Shown here piece after piece: positions 1 through 6,392 of a stretch of DNA of 8,687 bases (the stretch's first letter is position 1; every line of letters starts with the position of its first letter). The notes under the pieces are model-generated. The model worked only from the letters and a program-made list of their open reading frames with translations, was not told the DNA's origin and did not search any database. Position numbers and translations under genes: made by a program. The stretch is from Alcaligenaceae bacterium UBA6179 (GTDB lineage: Bacteria; Pseudomonadota; Gammaproteobacteria; Burkholderiales; Burkholderiaceae_B), in the NCBI GenBank assembly GCA_002422175.1, contig DITR01000082.1, positions 1-8,687 on the forward strand, given 5' to 3'.

Positions 1-449
1 TAGATGCGCTTGAAAACTACATTGCTCGTAAATATCGTGTGGCGCAGAAAGTAACCAATAACCTAACCGATGCCGCATTTTTAGTTAGTAAAGAATTTGA
101 AGTTGACCCGATTCTTGTTTTGGCTGTCATGGCTATTGAGTCTCGATTTAACCCATTTGCTGAAAGTGGTGCAGGCGCTCAGGGCTTGATGCAAGTCATG
201 ACTAAGGTTCACCTTGATAAATTTGAAGCGTTAGGCCACACAACCGATGCTGCGTTTAATCCTGTCGTTAATTTAAGAGTAGGGGTCAAAATTTTAAACG
301 ACTGTATTAAACGTCGTGGTTCAGAGGTCGATGGGTTGAAATGTTATGTGGGTGCATCAGGCCCCGATGATGGGGGGTATGGTGAGCGAGTGCAATCTGA
401 ACGCAGGCGGATGGCTTTAGCGGCATCATTGCCGATGAGTCGCCAATAA
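1..449 (+). CDS. Lytic transglycosylase, SLT domain (C-terminal part, 5' end outside window)
   Basis: Soluble lytic transglycosylases cleave the MurNAc-GlcNAc bond of peptidoglycan to give 1,6-anhydro ends, in the periplasm or at the cell wall. The reading frame is open to the left edge: codons from position 3 read D-A-L-E-N-Y-I-A-R-K-Y-R before a GTG at 39, so that GTG is probably internal and the N-terminus (signal peptide or lipobox) is missing from view. The SLT fold is recognisable. The catalytic glutamate is in AVMAIESRFNP (codon 138-140), followed by GAQGLMQVM, the usual second SLT motif, then NLRVGVKIL and a Y-V-G-A segment typical of the helical end of the domain. The gene ends with TAA at 447-449 and converges on the aminotransferase gene. 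The family assignment is secure. The exact subfamily cannot be given without the N-terminus. Confidence 0.9.
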   Translation, partial: DALENYIARKYRVAQKVTNNLTDAAFLVSKEFEVDPILVLAVMAIESRFNPFAESGAGAQGLMQVMTKVHLDKFEALGHTTDAAFNPVVNLRVGVKILNDCIKRRGSEVDGLKCYVGASGPDDGGYGERVQSERRRMALAASLPMSRQ

Positions 450-499
450 ATAAAAAGCGTATTTTTACCCAGATCAGTATTTCTCTAATGAAGATTTAA

Positions 500-1669
500 T
501 TAGGCTTTGTTGAGCGTTTGATCCATGCGCGTTACGGCCTGCTGTAATGAGTCTAAACCGGTCGTATAAGACATGCGCGCCATGTACTTAGCGTGAGCGG
601 GCCCGAAATCAAGTCCTGGCACGATTGCCACCCCTGCGTGATCAAGAAGTTGTTCGGCCAATTTGCTACTGTCGTGGCTGTGACGTGTGACATCGCAATA
701 GACATAAAACGCCCCATCTGGGTGAGCAGGCACAGAAAAACCAATTGATTCAAGTGCAGGAACTAAGAAGTCGCGACGAGACTTAAAGGCCTGTCGACGC
801 AGTTCAAATAAAGCCAAGGTTTCTTCTTCAAAACAAGCTAGGGCACCGTATTGAGACAATGTTGGTGCGCAAATAGCTAGGCTCGATGCCAGTTTTTCAA
901 GGGGCTCAACCAAATGATCGGGCACAATTAACCAGCCTAAACGCCAACCGGTCATGTGAAAGTACTTTGAAAAACTATTTAAAACGATGATTTGATCATC
1001 GTGTACCAACGCTGATTGACGATCGCTATCGTACGATAAACCGAGATAAATTTCGTCCATAATGACAAAGCCGCCGCGTGCTTTGACTGCTGCAAGCAAG
1101 GCTGAGAGGGTTTCGGGCGCAATAGATGTGCCGGTAGGGTTGCTCGGTGAGGCGATCAAAATGCCGCGCGTGCGCTCATTCCAATGCATTTCAATATCAG
1201 CCGCACAAAGTTGAAATCGGTTGGCTGCGTGAGTGGGTATCAATTTGGTCACCCCACCAGCCGCCAAAATGAAGTTTGCATTAGCTGGGTAACATGGATC
1301 GGGCATCAATACTTCAGCACCTGGGTCAATAAGCGTTAAAGCCGCTAACATTAAGGCTCCACTACCCCCGTTGGTGACGATCACACGACGTGGGTCAACT
1401 GGCGCATTAAAGTGAGTACCATAAAATTTTGCAATCGCTTCTCGCAAGGCTGGCAAACCGGCTGAGGGACTATAACCACTTAAGCCCTGCTTAGCTGCTT
1501 GCTGCATGGCTTCCACAACGGCTGGGGCTGCGGTAAAGTCAGGTTCACCAATACCTAGGCTTATGATGTCACGGCCTTGGCTTTGCAAATAAGCTGCTTT
1601 TTTAGCCATTTCAACGGCATAAAATGGGGCGGCTTGGTGTGTGCGATGGGCCAGTTTTGGGAACATCAT
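500..1669 (-). CDS. PLP-dependent class I/II aminotransferase
   Basis: A cytoplasmic fold-type I aminotransferase of the aspartate aminotransferase superfamily (389 residues, normal length). In order: the substrate-binding GIGEPDF segment (residues 39-45), SGYSPSAG (64-71), TNGGSGAL phosphate-loop region (99-106), SPSNPTG with Asn177, MDEIYLGL with Asp205 and Tyr208 for the PLP pyridine and hydroxyl, NSFSKYFHMTGWRLGW with Schiff-base Lys235 and phosphate-binding Arg243, and a C-terminal ARMSYTT whose Arg365 should bind the substrate carboxylate. All catalytic residues are present. The amino-acid substrate cannot be read from the sequence; aspartate, alanine, tyrosine and N-succinyl-diaminopimelate transaminases share these motifs. 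Two ATGs lie in tandem (1667-1669 and 1664-1666). The GGAG ribosome site (1674-1677 on the - strand) is 4 nt from the first and 7 nt from the second, so the second may be the real start. The gene is divergent from the FAD-like gene. Confidence 0.93.
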   Translation of the reverse strand: MMFPKLAHRTHQAAPFYAVEMAKKAAYLQSQGRDIISLGIGEPDFTAAPAVVEAMQQAAKQGLSGYSPSAGLPALREAIAKFYGTHFNAPVDPRRVIVTNGGSGALMLAALTLIDPGAEVLMPDPCYPANANFILAAGGVTKLIPTHAANRFQLCAADIEMHWNERTRGILIASPSNPTGTSIAPETLSALLAAVKARGGFVIMDEIYLGLSYDSDRQSALVHDDQIIVLNSFSKYFHMTGWRLGWLIVPDHLVEPLEKLASSLAICAPTLSQYGALACFEEETLALFELRRQAFKSRRDFLVPALESIGFSVPAHPDGAFYVYCDVTRHSHDSSKLAEQLLDHAGVAIVPGLDFGPAHAKYMARMSYTTGLDSLQQAVTRMDQTLNKA

Positions 1670-1673
1670 TTTT

Positions 1674-1677
1674 CTCC
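1674..1677 (-). promoter_or_regulatory. Ribosome binding site GGAG of the aminotransferase gene
   Basis: On the - strand GGAG is followed by AAAA and then ATGATG. The spacing is 4 nt to the first ATG and 7 nt to the second. The usual preference of 5-9 nt favours initiation at the second ATG, which would shorten the protein by one methionine. Confidence 0.6.
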
Positions 1678-1682
1678 ATAAA

Positions 1683-1687
1683 AAGGA
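1683..1687 (+). promoter_or_regulatory. Ribosome binding site AAGGA deciding the GTG start of the FAD-like gene
   Basis: AAGGA lies 6 nt before the GTG at 1694, and an in-frame TAA at 1679-1681 blocks any earlier start. This supports GTG as the true start. The site sits in the 24-nt gap shared with the divergent aminotransferase gene, beside that gene's own GGAG on the opposite strand. Confidence 0.65.
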
Positions 1688-1693
1688 ATTGTA

Positions 1694-2662
1694 GTGTCGG
1701 TTCAGCCATCACGACGGGCATTTTTATCAGGTCAACGCACTCGCGTAGATCCATGGCTTTCTTTTTTAGCCAAATTACGCGCACGGGCAAAGGGAACGCT
1801 CACGCTTGACCCTCAATTTTTTGAATCGCGGGCGCACTGGGTACCCAACACCTTTAATGATATTGAGGTGGCTCGATCTTTGTGCCACCAGTTTGGTGTG
1901 GTGTTGTGCCTTCAAGGCCTCGAGGGAGCGCTTGACCCCAAGATTCCAGCGTTGGTGGTTGAGCCAGGTCGAGCTTGGGCCCGCCCTATACCGCTAGATA
2001 TGACACAGGGTTTGTGGCGTTTTGATGCGGCCTGTTCTATGCAAGTACTTCAAGCTGCGGGCGTTGCGGCAGCTCAGGGCGCTATGCCAAATCAGTCGCT
2101 GGCACAGTGGTTTGCGCAGGGTACACATCATTGCATCGCCTCAGGGGGGCTTATATCTCTTGGTATTGATAACATTGAGATGATGTTTGTTGATGGCACA
2201 ATCGAAGTGCTTGGCGCGTTTGGCGCGCTAAATAGTGAACCACTGCGATCAATTTTCACGCAACGTAACATACCTCAATTATTTGATGTGGCACGTCAAA
2301 GTCTTTTGTTAGCGCCAATGCAAGGTGATGAAATAGCGAACAACCCATCTCAAATTTGGCCCAATGACTGCTTTAGAATTGATGCATTAGTTGATCATGC
2401 TTTGGGTGAACCTCACTTAGGGCAGTTTTTTGTTGGTCATGGCGGGCGTTTAGGCTGGTTAGTTGCGGTTACATTTCGATCTGTTGATCAGAAAACGCTT
2501 TCGCAAAAAGAGGGCGTTAAATTTAACGACAAAACTTCAGCGCATGGTAACTTTACTTCGTTGATTGACGCTGATTTAATTGCAGCTGATATAAATGACG
2601 TTCAACAGATCAATCAATCTATAAAAAACATATTTGATTCATCAAGAGTGTTTTTACCTTGA
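1694..2662 (+). CDS. Probable degenerate FAD-linked oxidase (PCMH-like) protein, function unknown
   Basis: A 322-residue protein without clear catalytic motifs. Its layout resembles the FAD-binding (PCMH) half of FAD-linked oxidases. An approach segment V-P-N-T-F-N-D-I-E-V-A-R-S-L-C (50-64) matches the 'position-x-x-D-V-x-x-A' start of that domain. LVVEPGRAW (87-95) and WRFDAACSMQVLQAAG (108-123) look like the L-x-V-x-P-G and V-x-x-G-x-x-x-x-x-L-x-x-x-G strands. GGLISLGIDNIEMMFVDGTIEVLG (151-174) looks like the conserved 'G-x-x-x-D-x-V-x-x-x-x-V-x-x-x-D-G' end. The glycine-rich pyrophosphate loop is poor, so FAD binding is doubtful. A GHGGRLGW motif (248-255) precedes a polar, AT-rich tail (about 263-322). 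The N-terminus has SRRAFLSG, a Tat-like pattern, but no hydrophobic stretch follows. I recall similar genes beside aminotransferase and maeB genes in Alcaligenaceae, labelled FAD-binding oxidoreductase. That recall is unverified; function is unknown. Confidence 0.6.
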   Translation: MSVQPSRRAFLSGQRTRVDPWLSFLAKLRARAKGTLTLDPQFFESRAHWVPNTFNDIEVARSLCHQFGVVLCLQGLEGALDPKIPALVVEPGRAWARPIPLDMTQGLWRFDAACSMQVLQAAGVAAAQGAMPNQSLAQWFAQGTHHCIASGGLISLGIDNIEMMFVDGTIEVLGAFGALNSEPLRSIFTQRNIPQLFDVARQSLLLAPMQGDEIANNPSQIWPNDCFRIDALVDHALGEPHLGQFFVGHGGRLGWLVAVTFRSVDQKTLSQKEGVKFNDKTSAHGNFTSLIDADLIAADINDVQQINQSIKNIFDSSRVFLP

Positions 2663-2687
2663 CACCTTGTAATCATGCTAATGTTAT
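2659..2687 (+). promoter_or_regulatory. Sigma70-type promoter candidate for maeB
   Basis: A perfect -35 hexamer TTGACA (2659-2664) is followed by a 17-nt spacer and TGTTAT (2682-2687), which matches 4 of 6 bases of the -10 consensus. The -35 box includes the TGA stop of the preceding gene. Initiation would fall near 2694 and give an AT-rich leader of about 35 nt before the maeB ATG. Spacing and position are good; the weak point is G at the second -10 position. Confidence 0.5.
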
Positions 2688-2728
2688 TTTTAATTTACTC
2701 ACACTTTAAATAAATAAACTAAATCAAA

Positions 2729-5029
2729 ATGACAATGGATGCAGATCTGCGTAAAGCAGCACTTGAGTATCACGAGCAAGGTCGGCCTGGCAAAATTTCA
2801 ATTGCACCGACTAAAAGCTTGTCAAACCAACGAGATTTAGCGTTGGCTTATTCACCCGGTGTGGCTGCTGCATGCGAAGAAATTGTGGCTGATCCTGCTA
2901 ACGCTTTTCGCTACACGGCGCGCGGCAATCTGGTAGGGGTGATCACCAATGGCACCGCCGTTTTAGGTTTGGGTAATATTGGTGCGCTGGCCTCTAAACC
3001 TGTTATGGAAGGCAAGGCCGTTTTATTCAAAAAGTTTGCGGGTATTGATGTTTTTGATATCGAAATTAATGAACAAGACCCTGAGAAATTAGTTGAAATT
3101 ATTGCCGCGCTTGAACCCACTTTTGGGGGTATCAATCTAGAAGATATAAAAGCGCCCGAATGTTTTATGGTTGAACGCAAATTGCGTGAACGCATGAAAA
3201 TACCGGTGTTTCATGACGATCAACATGGCACGGCTATTTGCGTTACGGCTGCTTTTTTAAACGGCCTCGAAGTTGTTAATAAAGATATTAAGAAAATAAA
3301 ATTAGTCGTATCTGGCGCGGGTGCTGCGGCCCTGGCCTGTCTTGATTTAATGGTCGATATGGGAATGCCTATAGAGAACATTTGGGTCACTGATATTGAA
3401 GGCGTGGTTTATGAAGGCCGCACCTCGCTGATGGATCCTGATAAGGCTCGCTTCATGCAAAAAACAGATGCCCGTCATTTGGCTGATGTGATTGGCGATG
3501 CGGATGCATTTTTAGGTTTATCTGCCGGTGGTGTGCTCAAGCCCGAAATGGTTGCACGTATGGCGCCCCGTCCATTGATTTTGGCGTTGGCAAACCCAAA
3601 CCCTGAAATCTTGCCCATCGACGCGCATGCTGTGCGCGATGATGTGGTGATATCGACCGGTCGTTCAGATTTCCCCAACCAAGTAAATAACGTGTTGTGC
3701 TTCCCTTATATTTTTAGGGGCGCACTTGACGTGGGTGCGACAACCATTACCCGGGGTATGGAAAAAGCCGCTGTCGTGGCGATTATGCGTTTGGCTCAAG
3801 AAGAGCAAAATGAGGTGGTCTCTGCCGCTTACGGTACCAGTGATGTGTCTTTTGGCTCAACCTACTTTATGCCTAAGCCGTTTGACCCACGTTTAATTAC
3901 CCGTATTGCGCCAGCCGTCGCCAAAGCAGCAATGGAAGAGGGTGTGGCGACTCGCCCTATTCAAGATCTTGATCTTTATGTGCAAGAGCTTGAGCGTTTT
4001 GTGTATCACTCGGGTGCGTTTATGCGGCCTGTGTTTTCTGCTGCAAAAGCATTTGTTCGTGAAGGGGGCCGTTCACGTATTGTCTTTACTGAAGGTGAAG
4101 ATGAGCGCGTATTGCGTGCCGTACAAGTGGTGGTTGATGAAAAGTTGGCTAAACCGATTTTGGTGGGTCGTCCAAGTGTGTTGCAGGCGCGTATAGAACG
4201 CCATGGTTTGCGTTTGCGCTTGGGGGTTGATGTTGAAGTCACCGACCCCGAGCATGATGATCGTTTTAACCAATACTGGACGGCGTATTGGGAATTGATG
4301 GCTCGTAAAGGTATTAGTAAAGAAATGGCACGCGTTGAAATGCGTCGCCGTCTCACATTAATTGGCGCCATGATGGTTCGCTTGGGTGATGCAGATGGCC
4401 TTATTTGCGGTACGGTGGGTGGCTACGCAGACCATTTGCGCTTCATTGATGAGGTGTTGAACAGAGGCAAGCCTGAACATACCTATGCAGCCATGAATAT
4501 TGTCTTGCTTCAAGAACGCACATTGGCAATCGTTGACACCCATATCAATGAAAACCCAACTGCGGAACAAATTGCTGACTTCACGATTGCTGGGGCCAAG
4601 CAAATGCAACGCTTAAATATCGTACCAAAAGTGGCGCTGCTGTCTCGCTCTAACTTTGGTTCTTCGCAGGTTGAGTCAGGTAAAAAAATGCGGCAAGCAC
4701 TTGAAATAATTAAGCAGCGCATGCCTGAACTAGAAATTGACGGTGAAATGCATGGTGATTCGGCACTTGACGAAAAACTACGCAATCGTAATTTGCCTAC
4801 ATCCTCTCTTCATGGTTCAGCGAACTTATTGGTGTGCCCCAATGTTGATGCCGGTAATATTGCGTACAACCTATTAAAAACTACTGCAGGAAGCAACATT
4901 GCTATCGGGCCATTTTTACTAGGGGGCCCCGGTGCCGTCCATATTTTGACGTCCAGCGCAACGGTTCGCCGTCTTGTTAACATGACAGCCGTTACGGTGG
5001 TCGATGCTAATCAACCCCGTTCAACTTAG
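2729..5029 (+). CDS. maeB: NADP-dependent malic enzyme with C-terminal phosphotransacetylase-like domain
   Basis: Oxidatively decarboxylates L-malate to pyruvate and CO2 with reduction of NADP, in the cytoplasm. It supplies NADPH and pyruvate during growth on C4 acids or acetate. At 766 residues it has the hybrid MaeB layout. The malic N-terminal domain has YSPGVAAACEE (Tyr41, proposed catalytic acid), EGKAVLFKKFAGID (Lys96, proposed catalytic base) and the metal ligands in NLEDIKAP (Glu138, Asp139) and FHDDQHGTA (Asp164). The nucleotide-binding domain has VSGAGAAALA (195-203). A phosphotransacetylase-like domain begins near residue 451 with FTEGEDERVLRA and ends with GPFLLGGPGAVHIL and VNMTAVTVVDA. 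In E. coli MaeB this C-terminal domain has no transacetylase activity but mediates effector control; the same is inferred here. An in-frame TAA at 2720-2722 limits the start to ATG 2729 or ATG 2735; neither has a clear Shine-Dalgarno. The barstar-like gene follows in the same direction. Confidence 0.96.
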   Translation: MTMDADLRKAALEYHEQGRPGKISIAPTKSLSNQRDLALAYSPGVAAACEEIVADPANAFRYTARGNLVGVITNGTAVLGLGNIGALASKPVMEGKAVLFKKFAGIDVFDIEINEQDPEKLVEIIAALEPTFGGINLEDIKAPECFMVERKLRERMKIPVFHDDQHGTAICVTAAFLNGLEVVNKDIKKIKLVVSGAGAAALACLDLMVDMGMPIENIWVTDIEGVVYEGRTSLMDPDKARFMQKTDARHLADVIGDADAFLGLSAGGVLKPEMVARMAPRPLILALANPNPEILPIDAHAVRDDVVISTGRSDFPNQVNNVLCFPYIFRGALDVGATTITRGMEKAAVVAIMRLAQEEQNEVVSAAYGTSDVSFGSTYFMPKPFDPRLITRIAPAVAKAAMEEGVATRPIQDLDLYVQELERFVYHSGAFMRPVFSAAKAFVREGGRSRIVFTEGEDERVLRAVQVVVDEKLAKPILVGRPSVLQARIERHGLRLRLGVDVEVTDPEHDDRFNQYWTAYWELMARKGISKEMARVEMRRRLTLIGAMMVRLGDADGLICGTVGGYADHLRFIDEVLNRGKPEHTYAAMNIVLLQERTLAIVDTHINENPTAEQIADFTIAGAKQMQRLNIVPKVALLSRSNFGSSQVESGKKMRQALEIIKQRMPELEIDGEMHGDSALDEKLRNRNLPTSSLHGSANLLVCPNVDAGNIAYNLLKTTAGSNIAIGPFLLGGPGAVHILTSSATVRRLVNMTAVTVVDANQPRST

Positions 5030-5034
5030 GCTGC

Positions 5035-5039
5035 AGAGG
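5035..5039 (+). promoter_or_regulatory. Ribosome binding site AGAGG of the barstar-like gene
   Basis: AGAGG lies 8 nt before the ATG at 5048, within the 18 nt separating the maeB stop from this gene. An in-frame TAA at 5042-5044 rules out an earlier start. Confidence 0.55.
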
Positions 5040-5047
5040 CATAATCT

Positions 5048-5512
5048 ATGAGTCAGGCAGTTAATAAGCAGGTTCAACGTTTGCTCAAGTCGGGTGGTTC
5101 TTTTGAACCGTCAGAGCTTCTTGCTGCGATTGAACCCGTTGCAGTTGAGGCGGGTGTGTTGTGGAGTGTGGCTGATTGTAGTCGCGCCCGCAACCGTTCT
5201 GCAGTGTTTCGGGCGATTGTTAAAGCCGTTGATTACCCTGAATTTATTCCCGGTAAATTTGACGCCCTTTATGATTGTTTATGCGATACATTATTAGATC
5301 AACGGGTCGGGCTCGTATTGGTTCTTAATGCATTTCACTCGGCTGATGAGGGTCTTAAAAAAGATATCGATGGAATTTTGCAGGTATTTAACGATGCCAT
5401 AGATTTTGCTCAAGAAAATGGCAAAATCTTTATTTTTGGTATTGAGCATGCGGGCCGTCACCCTGATGCAGACCCTGGCGTGGTGCATAACTGGAGCGAT
5501 GCACATGATTAA
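5048..5512 (+). CDS. Barstar-family protein
   Basis: A 154-residue cytoplasmic protein of the barstar fold. Barstar itself is the intracellular inhibitor of the Bacillus ribonuclease barnase. The core YPEFIPGKFDALYDCLCD (residues 63-80) aligns by eye with barstar's P-E-Y-Y-G-E-N-L-D-A-L-W-D-C-L, and GILQVFNDA (109-117) aligns with barstar's SVLQVFREA. Asp72, Asp76 and Asp116 fall on barstar Asp35, Asp39 and Glu76, the acidic residues that contact barnase. The usual G-x-N before the D-A-L motif is replaced by P-G-K. The protein is longer than the 90-residue Bacillus barstar, with about 35 extra residues at the N-terminus and a charged, His/Asp-rich C-terminus. No barnase-type RNase gene is in view. 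It starts 18 nt after maeB, so it is probably cotranscribed with it. Its partner and role are unknown; it could be an inhibitor or a regulatory binding protein. Confidence 0.85.
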   Translation: MSQAVNKQVQRLLKSGGSFEPSELLAAIEPVAVEAGVLWSVADCSRARNRSAVFRAIVKAVDYPEFIPGKFDALYDCLCDTLLDQRVGLVLVLNAFHSADEGLKKDIDGILQVFNDAIDFAQENGKIFIFGIEHAGRHPDADPGVVHNWSDAHD

Positions 5513-5515
5513 ACT

Positions 5516-6280
5516 TCACCATCCCAAATAAGCCCCAAGCATTGAAACGGCTGCAAGACCGGCTGTTTCAGTGCGTAAAATGCGATTGCCTAGTGAAAGC
5601 GTTTGGGTGTCTGGGTTTTGCAAAAAAAGTGCGAGTTCTTGAGAAGACCAGCCGCCCTCGGGACCAATAGCAATGTTAATTGCTTGAATAGGCTTTTTAG
5701 CGCTGTCAAGGCATTCAATCATTGGGCGAGCGCCCTCGGGGTGTGCCACCCACAAAAGCGACGCATGTGTTTCTTTTAAGCGGGAGGCAAGGGCTAACTC
5801 AAGTGTGCAGACCGAATCGATTTGCATCAAAACATTGCGACCACATTGTTCGCTGGCTGACTGAATAATACGTTGCCAATGTTGGTGTTTTTTTTCAGCG
5901 CGACGCGCGTCTAAGCGTAAAACGCTACGTTGTGCCGTGACGGGTATGACTCGATGTACGCCCAGCTCAACCGCTTTCTCAATAACCCAGTCCATCTTAT
6001 CAGCTGTGGCGAGCCCCTGAATTAAAGTAATGCGGCCTTTTCTTTCGCGATTAACTTCGGTGGGTGCTGCCAGATCAACATAAATTGGGGCTGAAGCTGA
6101 CAGGGTCTTGATCTCGACTGTCAGCCGGGTTTCAAACTCATGACCCTGGCCATCAAAAAGTGTAAAAACATCACCTGTTTTAAGCCTTAGCACACGTAAA
6201 TGGTGGGCCACCTCTTGGGGTAAAACCAAGGGGCTATGCGCCATTAATGGTGCAGAACAAAAAAATCGAGGGGTGTTCAT
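5516..6280 (-). CDS. rsmE: 16S rRNA (uracil-1498-N3)-methyltransferase RsmE
   Basis: Methylates N3 of U1498 in helix 44 of 16S rRNA with S-adenosylmethionine, acting on the assembled small subunit near the decoding centre. The 254-residue protein is normal for the family. An N-terminal PUA-like domain starts with PRFFCSAPL and includes the VAHHLRVLRLKTGDVFTLFDG region. The C-terminal SPOUT (trefoil-knot) domain contains LIQGLATADKMDWVIEKAVELGV, IGPEGGWSSQEL (205-216) and LGNRILRTETAGLAA (230-244), the knot motifs that bind AdoMet. The start is firm: an in-frame TAA lies only four codons upstream of the ATG at 6278-6280, and PRFFC is the conserved beginning. No clear Shine-Dalgarno is visible. 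The stop codon is 3 nt from that of the convergent barstar-like gene. The gene is divergent from tkt. Confidence 0.96.
   Translation of the reverse strand: MNTPRFFCSAPLMAHSPLVLPQEVAHHLRVLRLKTGDVFTLFDGQGHEFETRLTVEIKTLSASAPIYVDLAAPTEVNRERKGRITLIQGLATADKMDWVIEKAVELGVHRVIPVTAQRSVLRLDARRAEKKHQHWQRIIQSASEQCGRNVLMQIDSVCTLELALASRLKETHASLLWVAHPEGARPMIECLDSAKKPIQAINIAIGPEGGWSSQELALFLQNPDTQTLSLGNRILRTETAGLAAVSMLGAYLGW
5543..5570 (+). repeat. Inverted repeat at the barstar/rsmE convergent end
   Basis: Arms 5543-5552 and 5561-5570 can form a 10-bp stem with two G-U pairs and an 8-nt loop in the + strand transcript, about 30 nt after the barstar-like stop codon. No T-tract follows, and on the - strand the G-U pairs become A-C mismatches. 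The repeat lies in codons for the conserved T-E-T-A-G-L-A-A motif of RsmE, so protein conservation alone could explain it. A role in ending the maeB transcript is possible but weakly supported. Confidence 0.3.
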
Positions 6281-6332
6281 GGTGCAATCTTAGCGCATCA
6301 TTCTCAACCTGCGGAAAACCCGAAGGGCTAGG

Positions 6333-6341
6333 TGCTAGAAT
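6333..6341 (+). promoter_or_regulatory. Extended -10 promoter candidate for tkt
   Basis: TG-C-TAGAAT matches the extended -10 element, with five of six bases of TATAAT plus the upstream TG. No good -35 box is found at 16-18 nt upstream, which extended -10 promoters tolerate. Initiation near 6348 would give a leader of about 45 nt before the tkt ATG. The - strand promoter of rsmE must use the same 112-nt region, but I cannot pick it out. Confidence 0.4.
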
Positions 6342-6392
6342 CATGAATTGATCTTTTTTATTTTTTGCCCCGTCTTATAAGGCATATTTCGC

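Noticed and set aside
451..467. TAAAAA-gcgta-TTTTTA inverted repeat between the transglycosylase and aminotransferase genes, as a bidirectional terminator
   Set aside because: The 6-bp stem is A-T only with no GC core, too weak for an intrinsic terminator. It may be chance in AT-rich spacer.
4006..4371. 121-codon open frame on the - strand inside maeB
   Set aside because: Lies wholly within the well-conserved maeB gene, has low-complexity Ser/Arg-rich composition, no family resemblance and no ribosome site. It is an antisense shadow.
6319..6327. CCCGAAGGG palindrome followed by TTTT on the - strand, as a terminator
   Set aside because: The stem is only about 5 bp including a G-T pair, and it lies upstream of rsmE rather than after any - strand gene.
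6376..6381. TATAAG just before tkt as its -10 box
   Set aside because: Initiation would fall about 5 nt before the ATG, beyond the likely ribosome site, and no -35 box lies at the right distance. The TGCTAGAAT upstream fits better.
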